A stretch of 64,000 nt of DNA from Pictodentalium vernedei (lineage: Eukaryota; Mollusca; Scaphopoda; Dentaliida; Dentaliidae). Shown here one piece after another: positions 44,936 through 56,763 of the stretch. Where the stretch lies: positions 540,538,971 through 540,602,970 of the forward strand of contig CM062297.1 of assembly GCA_031216915.1 (NCBI GenBank), given 5' to 3'. The notes beneath the pieces are model-generated. The model did no database searches and was not told where the DNA came from. It saw only the letters and a program-made list of their open reading frames with translations. Position numbers and translations under genes: made by a program. The stretch's first letter is position 1; each line of letters begins with the position of its first letter.

Positions 44936-45410
44936 AGAGACACAAGACAGAAAATATGTTCTGCTTACAATTTGTCTTGGGGGATTCATACCGACACTAC
45001 AGACTATATAACAACAATTGACCATCTTTACACCAACATCTCACAAGAGAACCTTCAAACTGGTATCTATGAAACATACTGACCACAAAGCAATATGGAT
45101 AACATTTCCCATCAGAAGTAACCTGCCATGAATTGGACAAATTCCCTGCTGAAAATTTCTCTGGTGAGTTCATTTCCAGAAATTTGGTTTAAATCTGAAA
45201 TATATCACCACCCGAGTGCAACAAAGTGCCATCTGCAATGAGCTAGCATTTCAGATGGCCTCTTACTGCACTCAAGAGGTGATATCATTTAACCCTTTAC
45301 CCAACATATCAGTAAAAAATGGCCAGAAAATAACCCCATATAGGTATCCCAAAGCACAAAGTAACTTTTTACTGCCTCAATAAAACCATACAAACATGGA
45401 TATCATTTTT
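44936..45410. repeat. Unassigned sequence with a GAGTGCA foldback
   Basis: Arms 45202-45234 and 45252-45286 (ATATCACC ... GAGTGCA ... GCCATCTG) form an imperfect hairpin related in sequence to that at 40887. A CCCTTTACCCAACAT fragment follows. The rest is unassigned. Confidence 0.6.
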
Positions 45411-47827
45411 AGCTCACCTGACTGAAAGTCAGGGTGAGCTTTTCTTATCACTCTTCGTCCGTCGTCCGCCGTCCGTCGGCTGTGGTCCGTCGTGAAGGTG
45501 GTGTTTGAGCCTCTTTCTCCTAAACCACTGGCCACATTTTAATTAAATTTCATGTAAGTAGTGGTTATATAGGAGCATTTTGATTTTTATCCAAAATAGG
45601 TTTCGGCTCATATTGAGCAGAGGTGTGGGGAAAAAATGGCCAAATTTTTTGAAAATCTTCTTCTAATGAACCACCAGTAGCAGAGACTTGATATGTGGTA
45701 TACAGAGTCCTTTTGAGGTTTAGAATCAAGTTTGTTCAAGAGAAGTTTGTCGGGCATTATTTGCCTTCATTATGGGAGGGACAAAAATTTTGGCCACGCC
45801 TAAAATTTCTATTTTCAGAACCGTCAGGTCGATTTGAACCAAATTTGATATGAAATGATAATGGGTCATAAGTAATTGATTGATGCAAAAAAAAATTTCT
45901 CATTGCCCCGTGGAAACCTCGGGAGCTAAAAATAGGAAAAACCTTAAAACTGCCATATCTCCAAAACTACACGGCACAGAGAATTCTTATTTTGTATAAA
46001 GCTTACTTTTATCCAGTAGAATAGAATGGTTAAAAAAAATCCCTATCAGTTTGATCACAAGGTACTTTTTTCAGGACTTTTGAAAAAGTGCTGAGTCAGC
46101 ACTTTTTAACACTGTAGGCAATGGGAAAAAGATTAAAAAATCTTCTTCTCCAGATCCAGCAGGCAGAATCTTTGGATATTTGGTACGCAACATTGTAGGG
46201 TGGATCTGATTCAAGTTTGTTCAAATCGGCCCCCTGGGTTCATATTTGGGCTCAGTATAGGAGCCCGATTTTGAACTTAGTGCATTTCAGGCAAATTTCT
46301 TTAAAAATCTTCTTCTCCAGATCCAGCAGGCAGAATCTTTTGATATTTGGTATGCAACATTGTGGGGTGGATCTGATTGAAGTTTGTTCAAATCGGCTCC
46401 CTGGATTCATATTTGGGCTCACTATAGAAGCCCGAATTCTAACTTAGTGCATTTCAGGCAAATTTCTTAAAAAATCTTCACCAGATCCAGCAGGTAGAAT
46501 CTTTTGCTATTTGGCATGCAACATTGTGGGGTGGATCTGATTCAAGTTTGTTCAAATCGGCCCCCTGGGTTTATATTTGCGCTCAGTATAGAAGCTCGAA
46601 TTCGAACTTAGTGCATTTCAGGCAAATTTCTTAAAAAATCTTCTTCTCCAGATCCAGCAGGCAGAATCTTTTGATATTTGGTATGCAACATTGAGGGGTG
46701 GATCTGATTCAAGTTTGTTCAAATCGGCCTCCTGGATTCATATTTGGGCTCACTATAGAAGCTCGAATTCGAACTTAGTGCATTTCAGGCAAATTTCTTA
46801 AAAAATCTTCTTCTCCAGATCCAGCAGGCAGAATCTTTTGATATTTGGTATGCAACATTGAGGGGTGGATCTGATTCAAGTTTGTTCAAATCGGCCTCCT
46901 GGATTCATATTTGGGCTCACTATAGAAGCTCGAATTCGAACTTAGTGCATTTCAGTCAAATTTCTTAAAAAATCTTCTTCTCCAGATCCAGCAGGCAGAA
47001 TCTTTTGATATTTGGTATGCAACATTGTGGGGTGGATCTGATTCAAGTTTGTTCAAATCGGCTCCCTAGATTCATATTTGGGCTCACTATAGAAGCTCGA
47101 ATTCGAACTTAGTGCATTTCAGGCAAATTTCTTTGAAAATCTTCTTCTCAAGATCCAGCAGGCAGAATCTTTTGATATTGGGTATGCACCATGCTTAGGG
47201 GGGTGAGATTCAAGTTTGTTCAAGCCAAGTCCCTGGGTTCATATTTGGGCTCACTGTGGTAGCCCGAATTATAACTTAGTTCAAAATGAGGAATTTTCTT
47301 TAAAAATCTTCTTCAGATCCAACAGTTGGAATGTTTTGATATTTGATATGCAGCATCCTTGGGGTGGGGGTGGGGGGGGGGGGGGTGGGTGGGTTGGGCT
47401 GAGATTCAAGTTTGTTCAAGCCATGTCCCTAGGTCCATATTTGGACTCACTGTGGGAGCTTGAATTGTAACTTAGTTCAAAATGAGGAATTTTCTTGAAA
47501 AATCTTCTTCTTCAGATCCAGCAGTCAGAATGTTTTGATATTTGGTGTGCAGCATCCTTAGGGGGGTGAGATTCAAGTTTGTTAAAGCCAAGTCCCTGGG
47601 TTCATATATGGGCTCCCTGTGGGAGCCCGAATTATAACGTAGTTCAATATGAGGAATATTCTTTAAAAATCTTCTTTTTTTTTTTAGATCCACTGGTCAG
47701 AATCTTTGGATATTTGGTATAATCTTTTCTTAGGAGGAGCAGATGCAACTTGTTGAAATCAATTCTCTGGGTTGATATTTAGGCTACCATGCCAGGTGAG
47801 CGCCCTCAGGGCCCTTGGGGCCTCTTG
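45411..47827 (+). mobile_element. F2c: complete satellite-bearing element
   Basis: The 5' palindrome 45411-45440 (AGCTCACCTGACT / AGTCAGGGTGAGCT) follows TTTTT, then CGTCCGTCGTCCGCCGTCC. A unique 5' third is followed by units of about 170 bp (46140-47690) containing CTTCTCCAGATCCAGCAGGC and CAGAATCTTTTGATATTTGG. 3' end: AGGTGAGC (47794-47801), hairpin AGGGCCCTTGGGGCCT (47808-47823), CTTG. The next element starts two T later. Confidence 0.78.
46130..47690 (+). repeat. About 160-180-bp tandem units of F2c
   Basis: Repeats of ATCTGATTCAAGTTTGTTCA and CATATTTGGGCTCACTATAG at about 160-bp spacing. The last three units are of the CTTAGGGGGGTGAGATTC type; one has an expanded G-run (47359-47390). 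Confidence 0.92.
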
Positions 47828-47829
47828 TT

Positions 47830-49395
47830 AGCTCACCTGACTGAAAGTCAGGGTGAGCTTTTCTGCTCACTTTTTGTCCGTCCTCCATCGTCCGTCGTGA
47901 AGGTGGTGTTCGGGTCATTTTCTCCCAAGCCACTGGCTGCAGTTCAATGAAAATTCACATGAGTAGCGGTTATATAGGGGAATTTGTGTTTTTCTTCAAA
48001 TTGGGTTTCTGCTTATATTAAGGAGGGGGCTGGGGCCAAAATGCACAAAATTTTTTAAAATCTTCTCATGAACCAGCCGTAGCAGAGACTTGATATTTGG
48101 TATGCAGCTTCCATTTGAGGTGTAGACTCAAGTTTGTTCAAGAGAAGTTTGACGGGCAATATTTGCCTTTGTTCTGGGAGGGGCAAGAATTTTTGCCCCG
48201 CCCAGAATTTCCATTTTCTGAACCGAGAGGCCAATTTGAACCAAATTTAATATGGGGTATTATTGGGTTATAAGTACTTGATTTATGCCAAAAATGTTTT
48301 TCCTGCACCTCCGCAGGAACCTCAGGAGCCAAAAATAGAAAAAAACGAAAACGTCCATATCTCCAAAACTGCACGGCACTGAGAATTTTTATTTGGTGTG
48401 AGGCTTCCTTGGGACCAACAGAAAGGAATGGTAAAAAAAAATTGCCATTGGTTTTGTCATAAGGTACTTTTTCGGGACTTTGAAAAATGCAGCATTTTTT
48501 AACACTGTTGGCAAAGGGAAAAAATTAAAGAATCGTTTGCTTCCAAACCACTGCTACAAAAGCTTTCATATTTTACAAATAACATCTTTGGAAGATTGTT
48601 TCACATGTTTATTGAAATCAATTCCCTGGGTCCATATTTGGGCTCTCTATGGGAGCCCAGATGTTTAAATTAGTGCAGTATGAGGAATATTCTTTAAAAA
48701 TCTTCTTCAGATCCAGCAGTCAGAATCTTTTGATATTTGGTATGCAGCATGCTTAGGGAGGTGAGATTCAAGTTTGTTCAAGCCAAATCCCTGGGTTCAT
48801 ATTTAGGCTGAAAATTTGGGGTCACGGTCCGGACTTGGAAATTTTGGACCAAAATCCAGAAATGAGTTTTTTGGTTTTTTTATGCATTTCGGTCAATTTC
48901 AAGAGAAAATTTTTTTTTTTACACTGAAAATTTGCGGTTCGGGTGGACCAAAATTGGGAAATGAGTTTTTTCTTTTTATGCATTTTGGTCAATTAAATTT
49001 AAGACAAAAAAAAATTATTTTTTTTACACTGAAAATTTTGGGTCCGGGTGGGACCAAAATCCGAAAATGAGTTTTTTTGTTTTTATGCATTTTGGTCAAT
49101 TTTAAGAAGAAAAAAAAATTTTAGTCTGAAAATATCTTGTTTGGGACTTCGAAAATTTCCGAACAAAAATAAAAAAAATCTGTTTTTTATGCGTTTATCT
49201 CAATTTTGGGACGTAAAAGTGTAGGAACTGAAAATAGAAGGAAAATCCTGTGTATTGTGTGGGCACAATCGCTTCATCTCGTTGGTATATGGTTTTCTTA
49301 GGAGGGGTGTATGCTGCTTATGCAAGTCAAGTCCCTGGTTTGATATTTAGACTACCATGTCAGGTGAGTGTCCTCAGGTCCCCTGGGGCCTCTTG
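47830..49395 (+). mobile_element. F2d: complete element directly after F2c
   Basis: 5' palindrome 47830-47859, identical to that of F2c. The 5' part is homologous to F2a and F2c. The 3' part (48808-49170) contains three copies of a roughly 110-bp module (GGTCCGGGTGGGACC, GAGTTTTTTTGTTTTTATGC, TTTTGGTCAATTTTAAG) that is also found in F1-3. 3' end: AGGTGAGTG, then AGGTCCCCTGGGGCCT, then CTTG at 49395. Confidence 0.75.
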
Positions 49396-49587
49396 TTTGA
49401 TTCCTGATATACTTACACTTCTTCCCAATTAAAAATTTCTCCTGTGGCATATAATGATGGAAAAATAATCATCCGGTTTGGAACACATAATGTCAGCATC
49501 TAGAGGTTATTTTCCATTGATGGGCCCTTGTTTGACCATCCATTCATCTATCTGTCTATCCATCTGTTTGGAAATTGTACCCTTTTT
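49396..49587. other. Spacer with F4-like remnant
   Basis: GGAACACATAATGTCAGCAT at about 49480 and a CCATCCATTCATCTATCTG tract look like an eroded F4 5' end. Confidence 0.5.
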
Positions 49588-49837
49588 ATGTGTACCCATA
49601 CCATGTATGGTACACATAATGCTGGCATCTGAGGTGGCCCTCTGTCGTTCGTCCATCCTTTGTCTGTCTGTCCATCCATCAGTCTGCACACACAAATGAC
49701 TACTTATGTGGCTACGAGTTAGTAAAACAGGATACTTATGTGGTTTAAGTCTGTTACGTGGCTAGCCACATAACAGAATCTCTTATTGTGAACAGGGGGG
49801 GGGGGGGGGGGGGAGGGGGGAGATAAATGTAGAGTAG

Positions 49838-50003
49838 GGTTAGGGCATTCCAGAGTGGGGTTTAGGGGTGGGGGCGGGGTGGGGTGGGGGTCAGTGAAGG
49901 GATGTTAGAGTTATGTGGCTAGGGTTTGTTCAGGGTTAGGGTTAGCTTAGGGTTAGGGGTGGGTAGGGTTAGGGTCAGTAAAGGGTAGGGCTAGGGTTAG
50001 CTG
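49838..50003 (+). repeat. G-rich, telomere-like degenerate repeats
   Basis: Multiple GGGTTAGGGTTAG and variant GGGTAGGGTTAGGG motifs, preceded by a G-run (49795-49820) and followed by C- and A-runs (50010-50038). Confidence 0.7.
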
Positions 50004-50059
50004 ACCCCTCCCCCCCCCCCCCCAAAAAAAAAAAAAAATTTCCCCAAAAAACTTGTTTT

Positions 50060-51250
50060 ATTATAAATAATAATAATAATAATTTATTTTCTAGAGCGTA
50101 AAACCACAAATAGTTCTCTAAAACGCTTGACAGAAATAAATACACTTTTCTGAAATAAAGAGTCACATCTGTTTTGGTTGCCTCTTACAGTGGTTCAGGA
50201 GAATGCTTCAGTGAATAGGAAAGTTTTAAGATTTCTTTTGAAGACATCGAGAGTTTCTGAAATTCTGACACTAATTGGCAGGGAATTCCACAATCTGGGA
50301 CCCATGATGGAGAACACACGATCATGAGCCTGATTAGATCTGCGAAAAGGTACAACTTGTTGAATTTGGTTTTTAGATCTGAGACTGTGTGATGGTTTAT
50401 ATACAGTGAGGAGCTCTTGCAGGTAAACTGGAGCCAGTTTGTGGATACATTTGAATACTAAGATCAATATTTTGAAATCAATTCTCTGTTTAACTGGAAG
50501 CCAATGTAGTTGTCTTAAAACAGGTGTTATGTGTTCAGAGCATTTGGTACCAGTAATTATCCTAGCAGCAGTATTCTAAACTTTTTGTACCTTCGAATCT
50601 GGCACTGGGGCAGCCCCACTAACACTGAATTACAATAGTCTAGTTGTGAGGTGATGAAGGAGTGCACAGGTTTTTCAAGTGCTGACTGGTTAAGATAAGG
50701 TTGCAGTCTTCCAACATTACGAAGCTGCCAGTAGCATTTTTGACATATTTTATTGATATGGATGTCTAGTTTTAAATTTGAGTCCATAATCAGTCCAATA
50801 TTCCTGGCCGATTCACTTTTCATAGTGATGTTGTTTTCAACCAAAATTGATGTAACAGGGGGTGTAGGCATGCGAACCCCAGATATCACTAAGAATTCAG
50901 TTTTAGAGTCATTCATTTTCAGTTTAAAGTCTATCATCCATTCCCGCACAAGATTTATGCAAGTTTCCATGTTATTGACTGCGGTGAATGAGTCACTTGG
51001 AACAGATGGGTTGAATGTGATGTACAGTTGGGTGTCTTCTGCATACAAATGATATGATATGCCATGCTTTTTAAGAAGGCGACCCAGAGAAGAAGTGTAC
51101 AGAGTAAACAAGAGTGGTCCAAGAACTGAGCCCTGATGAACACCACACTTTAACGTCCTGCTTTCTGAACCGATTTTGTTGATATATATTTGTTGACTGC
51201 GACCTTCTAGATATGATGCAAACCATGATAAGACAGTTCCTCATATGCCA
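50060..51250 (-). pseudogene. CR1/L2-type LINE reverse transcriptase, 5'-truncated
   Basis: Non-LTR retrotransposon RT read on the minus strand. The oldest part reads NRFRKQDVKVW and (another frame) SSLGRLLKKHGISYHLYAED with TQLYI. The catalytic YADD is YAED here, so the first Asp is replaced. The RT thumb follows (MESARNIGL-like text, LDIHINKICQKCYWQLRNVG, SQLDYCNSVLVGLPQ). A frame change leads to the C-terminal region VFKCIHKLAPVYLQELL, RRSNQAHDRVFSIMGPRLWN and SLPISVR, typical of CR1/L2/Rex-like LINEs. The 3' end (plus 50066-50092) is an ATT/TAA microsatellite, common for that group. Several frameshifts; dead. Confidence 0.8.
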
Positions 51251-51649
51251 TGCCATATTATGTTGGACATGTGTTTTAGGTTAGCCACCTAACATGTCCA
51301 TAAAATAGCCACATAAGTAGCCATTTGTAAGAACTTCCATCCATCCATCCATCTGTCCATCTGTCCGGCATCCGTATCCAATATATTTCGATAACTTGAA
51401 AAATATTGCTTGGATTGTCAAGTTACTTTATATTTGTGTTCAGGTTACTGATGTGCCAAGCTGTATAGTTTTTGGTGTAAATCTGATAAGTTGATCCTAC
51501 AGAGATATTACAGTGTTGGCCATATGAAAAATCGAGGGTGGTGACAAAACGCTCTCCTGAAACCATTCCAGGCGCTCGAATCACTCGCCTAAATGTATTT
51601 TTAGCAAACTGAATGTAGAAGCATTAAAATAATGCAGTGTCGTGCATTA

Positions 51650-51673
51650 CCGGTACGGTACGGTACGGTACGG
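51650..51673 (+). repeat. CGGTA microsatellite
   Basis: Four to five copies of CGGTA just inside the left hAT end. Confidence 0.9.
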
Positions 51674-52674
51674 TGCTACGTGCACACCAACACTGACCAA
51701 ACTTGGATGACAGGTCTTTAAGTTTAATGGTGACATGATTAGCATGATTAGGTCTACAATTTAATTTCGGGAATTTCTACGGACTGGTCCATAAACAAAC
51801 CAATCAAGAAAATACTATTTGAATTTTGTGGCCTCCACGTTGTTTGAGCTACAGTCTACTGCCATTCAGATTCAAACTTTGCAAACTTGCCGAGCACTTA
51901 TTAACAGGCAAGTCTAGTCTAAAATCTAATCACGTGAATCGGTGACACAAACGGAGAATGGTGAAAAGTAAAGTAAAAGATAAGATCGCCATTTACATTA
52001 CCATAACCGCTGACTTAAGACTTCGCCACTTCGCTCAGAAATTTCAAGACAGTGACTTATGTCACGCATGCTGGTAACAGACAGAAATTCCAATCCAATA
52101 AGAAAATCCGTGAAAATTTTGTGTGAAACAACAAAGATGAATTCTATTTTCATCAACGAATTGTCTTCAAAGCACGTGTGATATTTTATTGAATGGATGT
52201 TTATTTAAAATTTTGCATCATGGGATACATGTAATTTTAATGAGGGTCTTGATGGGAGGTTCACCTGAATAATGAATTAATGGAGGATTAGAGCAGGGGG
52301 CTGGGGCTGTTTAAAAACAAAGAAATTCTTCATGTTTTTTAAGCAGTCCCCTCATAATTTTTGTACGGGAAGAGGACCTTCCATTAATTTACAGTTCAGT
52401 GTGCAAGCCAAAGCTGTTTCATTTTTGTCGATGATGAAAATCGAACAGCCTGCATTTTGTTTTGTTTATTGAAAACAGTCCAACAAATAGAATTCATTTA
52501 AAAACGTGGCCGTAATGAGGCAGTGGTAGATACAGGAATTCTGAAAGGGGGGGGGGGGGGGACGAATCGTGCAGATGGCGATGTGATCCTCCGCGAGTGC
52601 CGAAGGCACGAGCTTCTGTAGGGGGGTCATGTTGTGAAGACGAATAAATTTCAAAGTTCAAACTCTGTCATAAA

Positions 52675-52678
<4 letters not shown>

Positions 52679-52710
<32 letters not shown>

Positions 52711-52904
52711 TTGTCTTACCAACTTGATGAGGTAACTAGACAAAAGAGTTTGCGTGTTTCGCCTTACCGAGGTACAAAAGACAAAAGAAACCCTTTACCT
52801 CGGTTGTTTTCCCAGAACTGTACCGGCAAAACGAGGTAGAAACCGTTAGTTCACACAAAGGACAAACAATGGCGTACCTCGGTATGTAGGGTAGACAAGA
52901 CTGG

Positions 52905-52976
<72 letters not shown>

Positions 52977-53165
52977 TTGTCTTACCAACTTGACGAGGTA
53001 AGTAAACAAAAGAGTTTGCGTGTTTCGCCTTACCGAGGTACAAAAGACAAAAGAAACCCTTTACCTCGGTTGTTTTCCCAGAACTGTACCGGCAAAACGA
53101 GGTAGAAACCGTTAGTCCACACAAAGGACAAACAATGGGGTACCTCGGTATGTAGGGTAGACAAG

Positions 53166-53201
<36 letters not shown>
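52679..53201. repeat. GT-microsatellite-flanked tandem duplication
   Basis: Two copies of a roughly 200-bp sequence (TTGTCTTACCAACTTGA to GTAGGGTAGACAAGACT) at 52709-52902 and 52975-53168, each flanked by GT runs (52679-52707, 52906-52973, 53169-53201). Overlapping His-Thr and Val-Cys repeat ORFs are artefacts of the microsatellite. Confidence 0.92.
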
Positions 53202-53202
<1 letters not shown>

Positions 53203-53548
53203 AACGAGGGGGGGGAAGCCAGTCGGGAATTGCACTACTGACTAGTATCCTGGAAATAGTCGCTTTGTTGAGATTCGTGCCATAAACTGAGTGAAAATTT
53301 ACAGCACAATTTGTGGCTTGAATTTCAACAAACACTGCAGTGCATAGTAAGAAAGACACTGTAAAAGTTTTAGGCAGAACCCATTTATTATAAAATTAAC
53401 GGGAATATCAAGTTGAATTCTGCAATGGTTTTGAAAAGAAAAAGTTCAACAGAAAAACCCACTCGGGCAGTGTCTAAATTGTCGTCTTATTTCGCTATTT
53501 TGTGTGAATATCCCTATGGTCAGGTCAGCACTAGTCTACAAGAGTCAG

Positions 53549-56008
53549 TTATGATTTATCACTGTCTGTGTCAAACTCGACATCACTTGCATCATCCAAA
53601 ACGTCAGACTCAGAACTTTCACTCAATTCGACGTAGCGGGGAGTCTCAGCCTCCGAATCACTTGAGTCAGATTCCATATATTTTCTTTTTCTTGGCAAAT
53701 AGTGCAGGGGGTTGACACTGCTTGTGACCTCAAGTTTGATTTTTCGTCTTGCCGCGCCAGAAACATATATTTCAACTGCAGATTTGATTATTTCCGTACG
53801 TTCTTGTTCAGTCCACACCGCATTGTTTCATTTTATTAAAAGGAAGGCTTCCATTGTGTCATGGTTCATAAGTAATCTTCGATCAGTCAGAATACTAAAA
53901 CCCCACTCGACCTGACAATTTGACACACCAATGCACAAGAGAATTTCTACAACCAGACATACATTTGGTAGCTCAGATCGTTTGTATTGATAAATTTTTT
54001 CCCACATTTTACATGGTTTAACTCCTTGATAGTTTATGTTCACTAGTGTTCTCAAGTCTTTCCATTCCCGTTCTATGCGCGAAAAGTCAAATTCAACGGT
54101 AGCTGCAGAAAGAGTGTCTTTGAACTTATCGCATATATGTTCCAGTGCACGCAACTCCTTTTTTGTCGACACCCAGTTCGCAGGGTTTGTTACAAGTCCC
54201 ATGTGTTCATGTATTTCCCCCTCCTCCAGTTCAACAGCGAATCAATTTTTCAGACAATCTGTAACTGTACCAATGACTCTCCGTTTTAATGTAGCCAAGT
54301 TACCCTCATTCCCTGAAACATGTTTTAGAGCAGCTGCTTCATAGTCCAGTATCTGATATTCGCGAGCCTTTAATTTGCGTCTTGTATGACCTTTTTTGGG
54401 AATACGTACACTTAATTTTCCAGCAGAATGTCTGGGCCCTTCCTTTTGTAAGCAGAGCTCCATATCAGCCTTACGTAATAATGTGACTGTGTCGCAAAGT
54501 GACCTCTCCACATCATCCAGATCTGCGAAACAAGTGTCTACCATTGGTTTAACGTCACAAACGAGCACAAGTTGTCTTTCAAATTTTTTGGAGAGACGAG
54601 CCAGACACTGGATAATTTCGCGATAAATAATACAAGTTGACAAAAAATTGATGTCGGCAAGTTTGGTGCGAAAACCCTGTAATTTTGCATTGACAGTTGA
54701 GGCTTTTTCGTTTGCAATTGAGTTCTCTATTGTTAGCAGGAGGGGGACCCAATTTTTTAACAGATGGTCAACCGCTCGCATGTGATGTCCAACAAAACGT
54801 GTTCCACTTGTTTTTGGAAAATTATACACCTGTACATCAAGTGTCTCTGCTGTCGACTTGAAATGAAATTTAAATTTTCCACTGTGTTTGAAAAAATTAT
54901 ACAGGCTTTGCAACATCTCCCTAACAGAATCAAACGATTTTTCAGCAGTGACACTGTTTTTAATACCAAGTTCGGCTCTGTGAGAGACACAATGTATTTT
55001 TAGTAGCCAGGGCCGAGAGTCTTTTACCAGCTGTGTTAATACTCCATTATAAACCCCCAAATTGACATTCGCACCATCACTTGTCGGCGCCACCATGAGA
55101 GAGATGTACTTTTCTTTTGGAAAAGAAAGGTTTTTGATGAAAGCGTCATCTATTGCCATTTTGATATTGTCGGCATTTGCATTGCCATAACAGTCAATGT
55201 CCTGTAATGCAACCATTTTTCAACACGCGAGCGAGAATCAATTCCTTTTCACTGCCAGTTTTTCTGGCCTGGGACCCATCACTGAGTACACTGAATGCAT
55301 TTGCTGTCATCATTACCTTTTTAATTTTCTGTCTTATTGCCCTGGCAATGGCAAGGATAAATTGACAAGCAGACTTGTGGCTCTCTATTCCTTTTATGAG
55401 TCGTGTCCCAGTTGCCTTTTGTGACCTGACTATGGTTCTAAAGAAACTTAGAGGAGCTCCATCGACAGCCAGAATGTAAGCGTCAGTCACCAGTTTTGTG
55501 TATGCATCTTTTGATGATGCTGTTAATGTGGTTTTAATATTTGTGTAAGTATTTTTTTACCCACTACACCACTTGGGCCGCTCTGGGAAGTAGCACCATC
55601 ATTTCCAGGCTTCTCGCTCGCGTATCTCTCGTCGAGTTCAGTATCAACATTCTTTTCTGCATCTACATGTATTACCTGATCTTTATCCAACTGAAGTGCG
55701 AACAGATGGGTTTTGGATCTGAGATGTCTGTCTGCACTGTCTTTCTTCACAAAAGATGTTCCTTCTACATAAAATTCAAGGTCCGTAACAGCTTTTCCAC
55801 GGAGACCTGCGGCAAGTCTGTCTCTATGTCTAGAGCAAATTTTGCACCAGATTTTAGTAACGTATTCACAGCCATCGATCACTTCTGTTTTTCCTTCTAT
55901 CATTCCACCCGTATTCCATTTTCTAAAAGTTGAAGACTTAACACGCGAACCCTTTATATTAGATGCCATACTGATAACAAATTTAACCTTACTGATTTGG
56001 GCTCTCAA
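53549..56008 (-). pseudogene. hAT transposase (ZNF862/KIAA1586-like type)
   Basis: The transposase catalyses cut-and-paste movement of the surrounding element. The likely start is the Met at 55969 (MASNIKGSRVKSSTFRKW). The N-terminus has a TTF-type zinc finger: WCKICSRHRDRL, FYVEGTSFVKKDSADRH, LRSKTH. The catalytic RNase-H-like part includes SDGSQARKTGSEKELILARV, LMVAPTSDGANVNLGVYNGV, KIHCVSHRAELGIKNSV and SGTRFVGHHMRAVDHLL. The C-terminal dimerisation region has NCQVEWGFSILTDRRLLMNH, then an acidic Ser-rich tail. Lesions: a single-base loss in a seven-A run (55551-55557), a frame change near 55205, and in-frame TGA codons at 54242 and 53828. So few lesions suggest a young copy; domestication is not supported. 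Confidence 0.82.
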
Positions 56009-56763
56009 ACTTGACTCTCAAAGTACGTTTGATAGCAAACCACGTGACAGCGGCAACAGTCAGTCAAACAATAGAGTTGTCGATTTCAATGTAATACTGC
56101 GGACGTGCGACTGTGTAGTGTGAAATCGGCGTGTGACGGTGTTTGTGAACTAAAGTTAAACTCTGCAGGTGCAGGTTGTTTCCCCAGAGTATCATTTTTA
56201 TGGAATTCGAAAATAATAATTTAACCCTTTTAAAAGGGCGACAACGATTAAACTGCCAGCTTTTACCTTTACAAGAGATTGCTTGAGCGAGAAGATGGCA
56301 TATAGACTGTGTGTGAGACAGAAGCAAGGCGCGCGAAAAACAGCGTACGCGGAATGAGAATCAGGCACGCGGTAGGCGCGCGATAAAATCGCTCGCGTAA
56401 TATTTCCAAGACTGATATTAACTCTTTATCCTTCAAATTGAGAATTCTTCCAATCCCTTTGGCATGAGATAACTCAAAAAATATCAATCCAATTGTCATG
56501 TTACTTTATATATATCTTCAGGTTACTGATGTTCCGAGTTGTTTAGTTTTTGGTGTAAATCTGTTATTTTGATCCTGAGATATCAACCCTTTATCCTTCA
56601 AATTGAAAATTCCTCCAATCCCTTTGGTATTTGATAACTTGAAAAATATTGCTTGGATTGTTAGGTTACTTTATATTTGTGTTCAGGCTACTGATGTGCC
56701 GAGCTGTATAGTTTTTGGTGTAAATATGATAATTTGATCCTGAGATATTAACCCTTTATCCTT

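Larger units (their letters stand above)
49692..51328. mobile_element. TIR element carrying a LINE fragment
   Basis: Inverted ends ACAAATGACTACTTATGTGG (49692) and its complement ending at 51328, 22 of 23 matching. A GTTACGTGGCTAGCCACATA palindrome lies just inside the left end. The same left edge stands at the same place in the F4-type element at 41211, so the insertion predates amplification of that F4 subfamily. Target duplication not clear. Confidence 0.6.
51511..56415 (-). mobile_element. hAT DNA transposon, full-length but decayed (4.9 kb)
   Basis: It interrupts an F4 core unit. Ends CAGTGTTGGCCATAT (51511) and, inverted, CAGTCTTGGAAATAT (ending 56415) agree at 12 of 15 positions. The direct repeat at the ends is ATATTA (51505-51510, 56416-56421), 6 bp, shorter than the usual 8. 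The transposase is on the minus strand (53549-56008). The 2 kb between the transposase end and the left TIR holds GT microsatellites and a local duplication. Confidence 0.78.

Noticed and set aside
49838..50003. True telomere or chromosome end
   Set aside because: Degenerate, short and embedded in a TIR element with unrelated repeats on both sides.
51511..51692. A separate small hAT ending at CCAACACTG (51692)
   Set aside because: No matching flanking duplication, and the host F4 unit resumes only at 56416, so the long element 51511-56415 explains the boundary better.
52846..53235. His-Thr repeat ORFs on the minus strand and Val-Cys ORF on the plus strand
   Set aside because: Translations of GT/CA microsatellites.
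53549..56008. Domesticated ZNF862/KIAA1586-like host gene
   Set aside because: It lies between hAT-type ends inside a repeat unit and carries two stops and two frameshifts.
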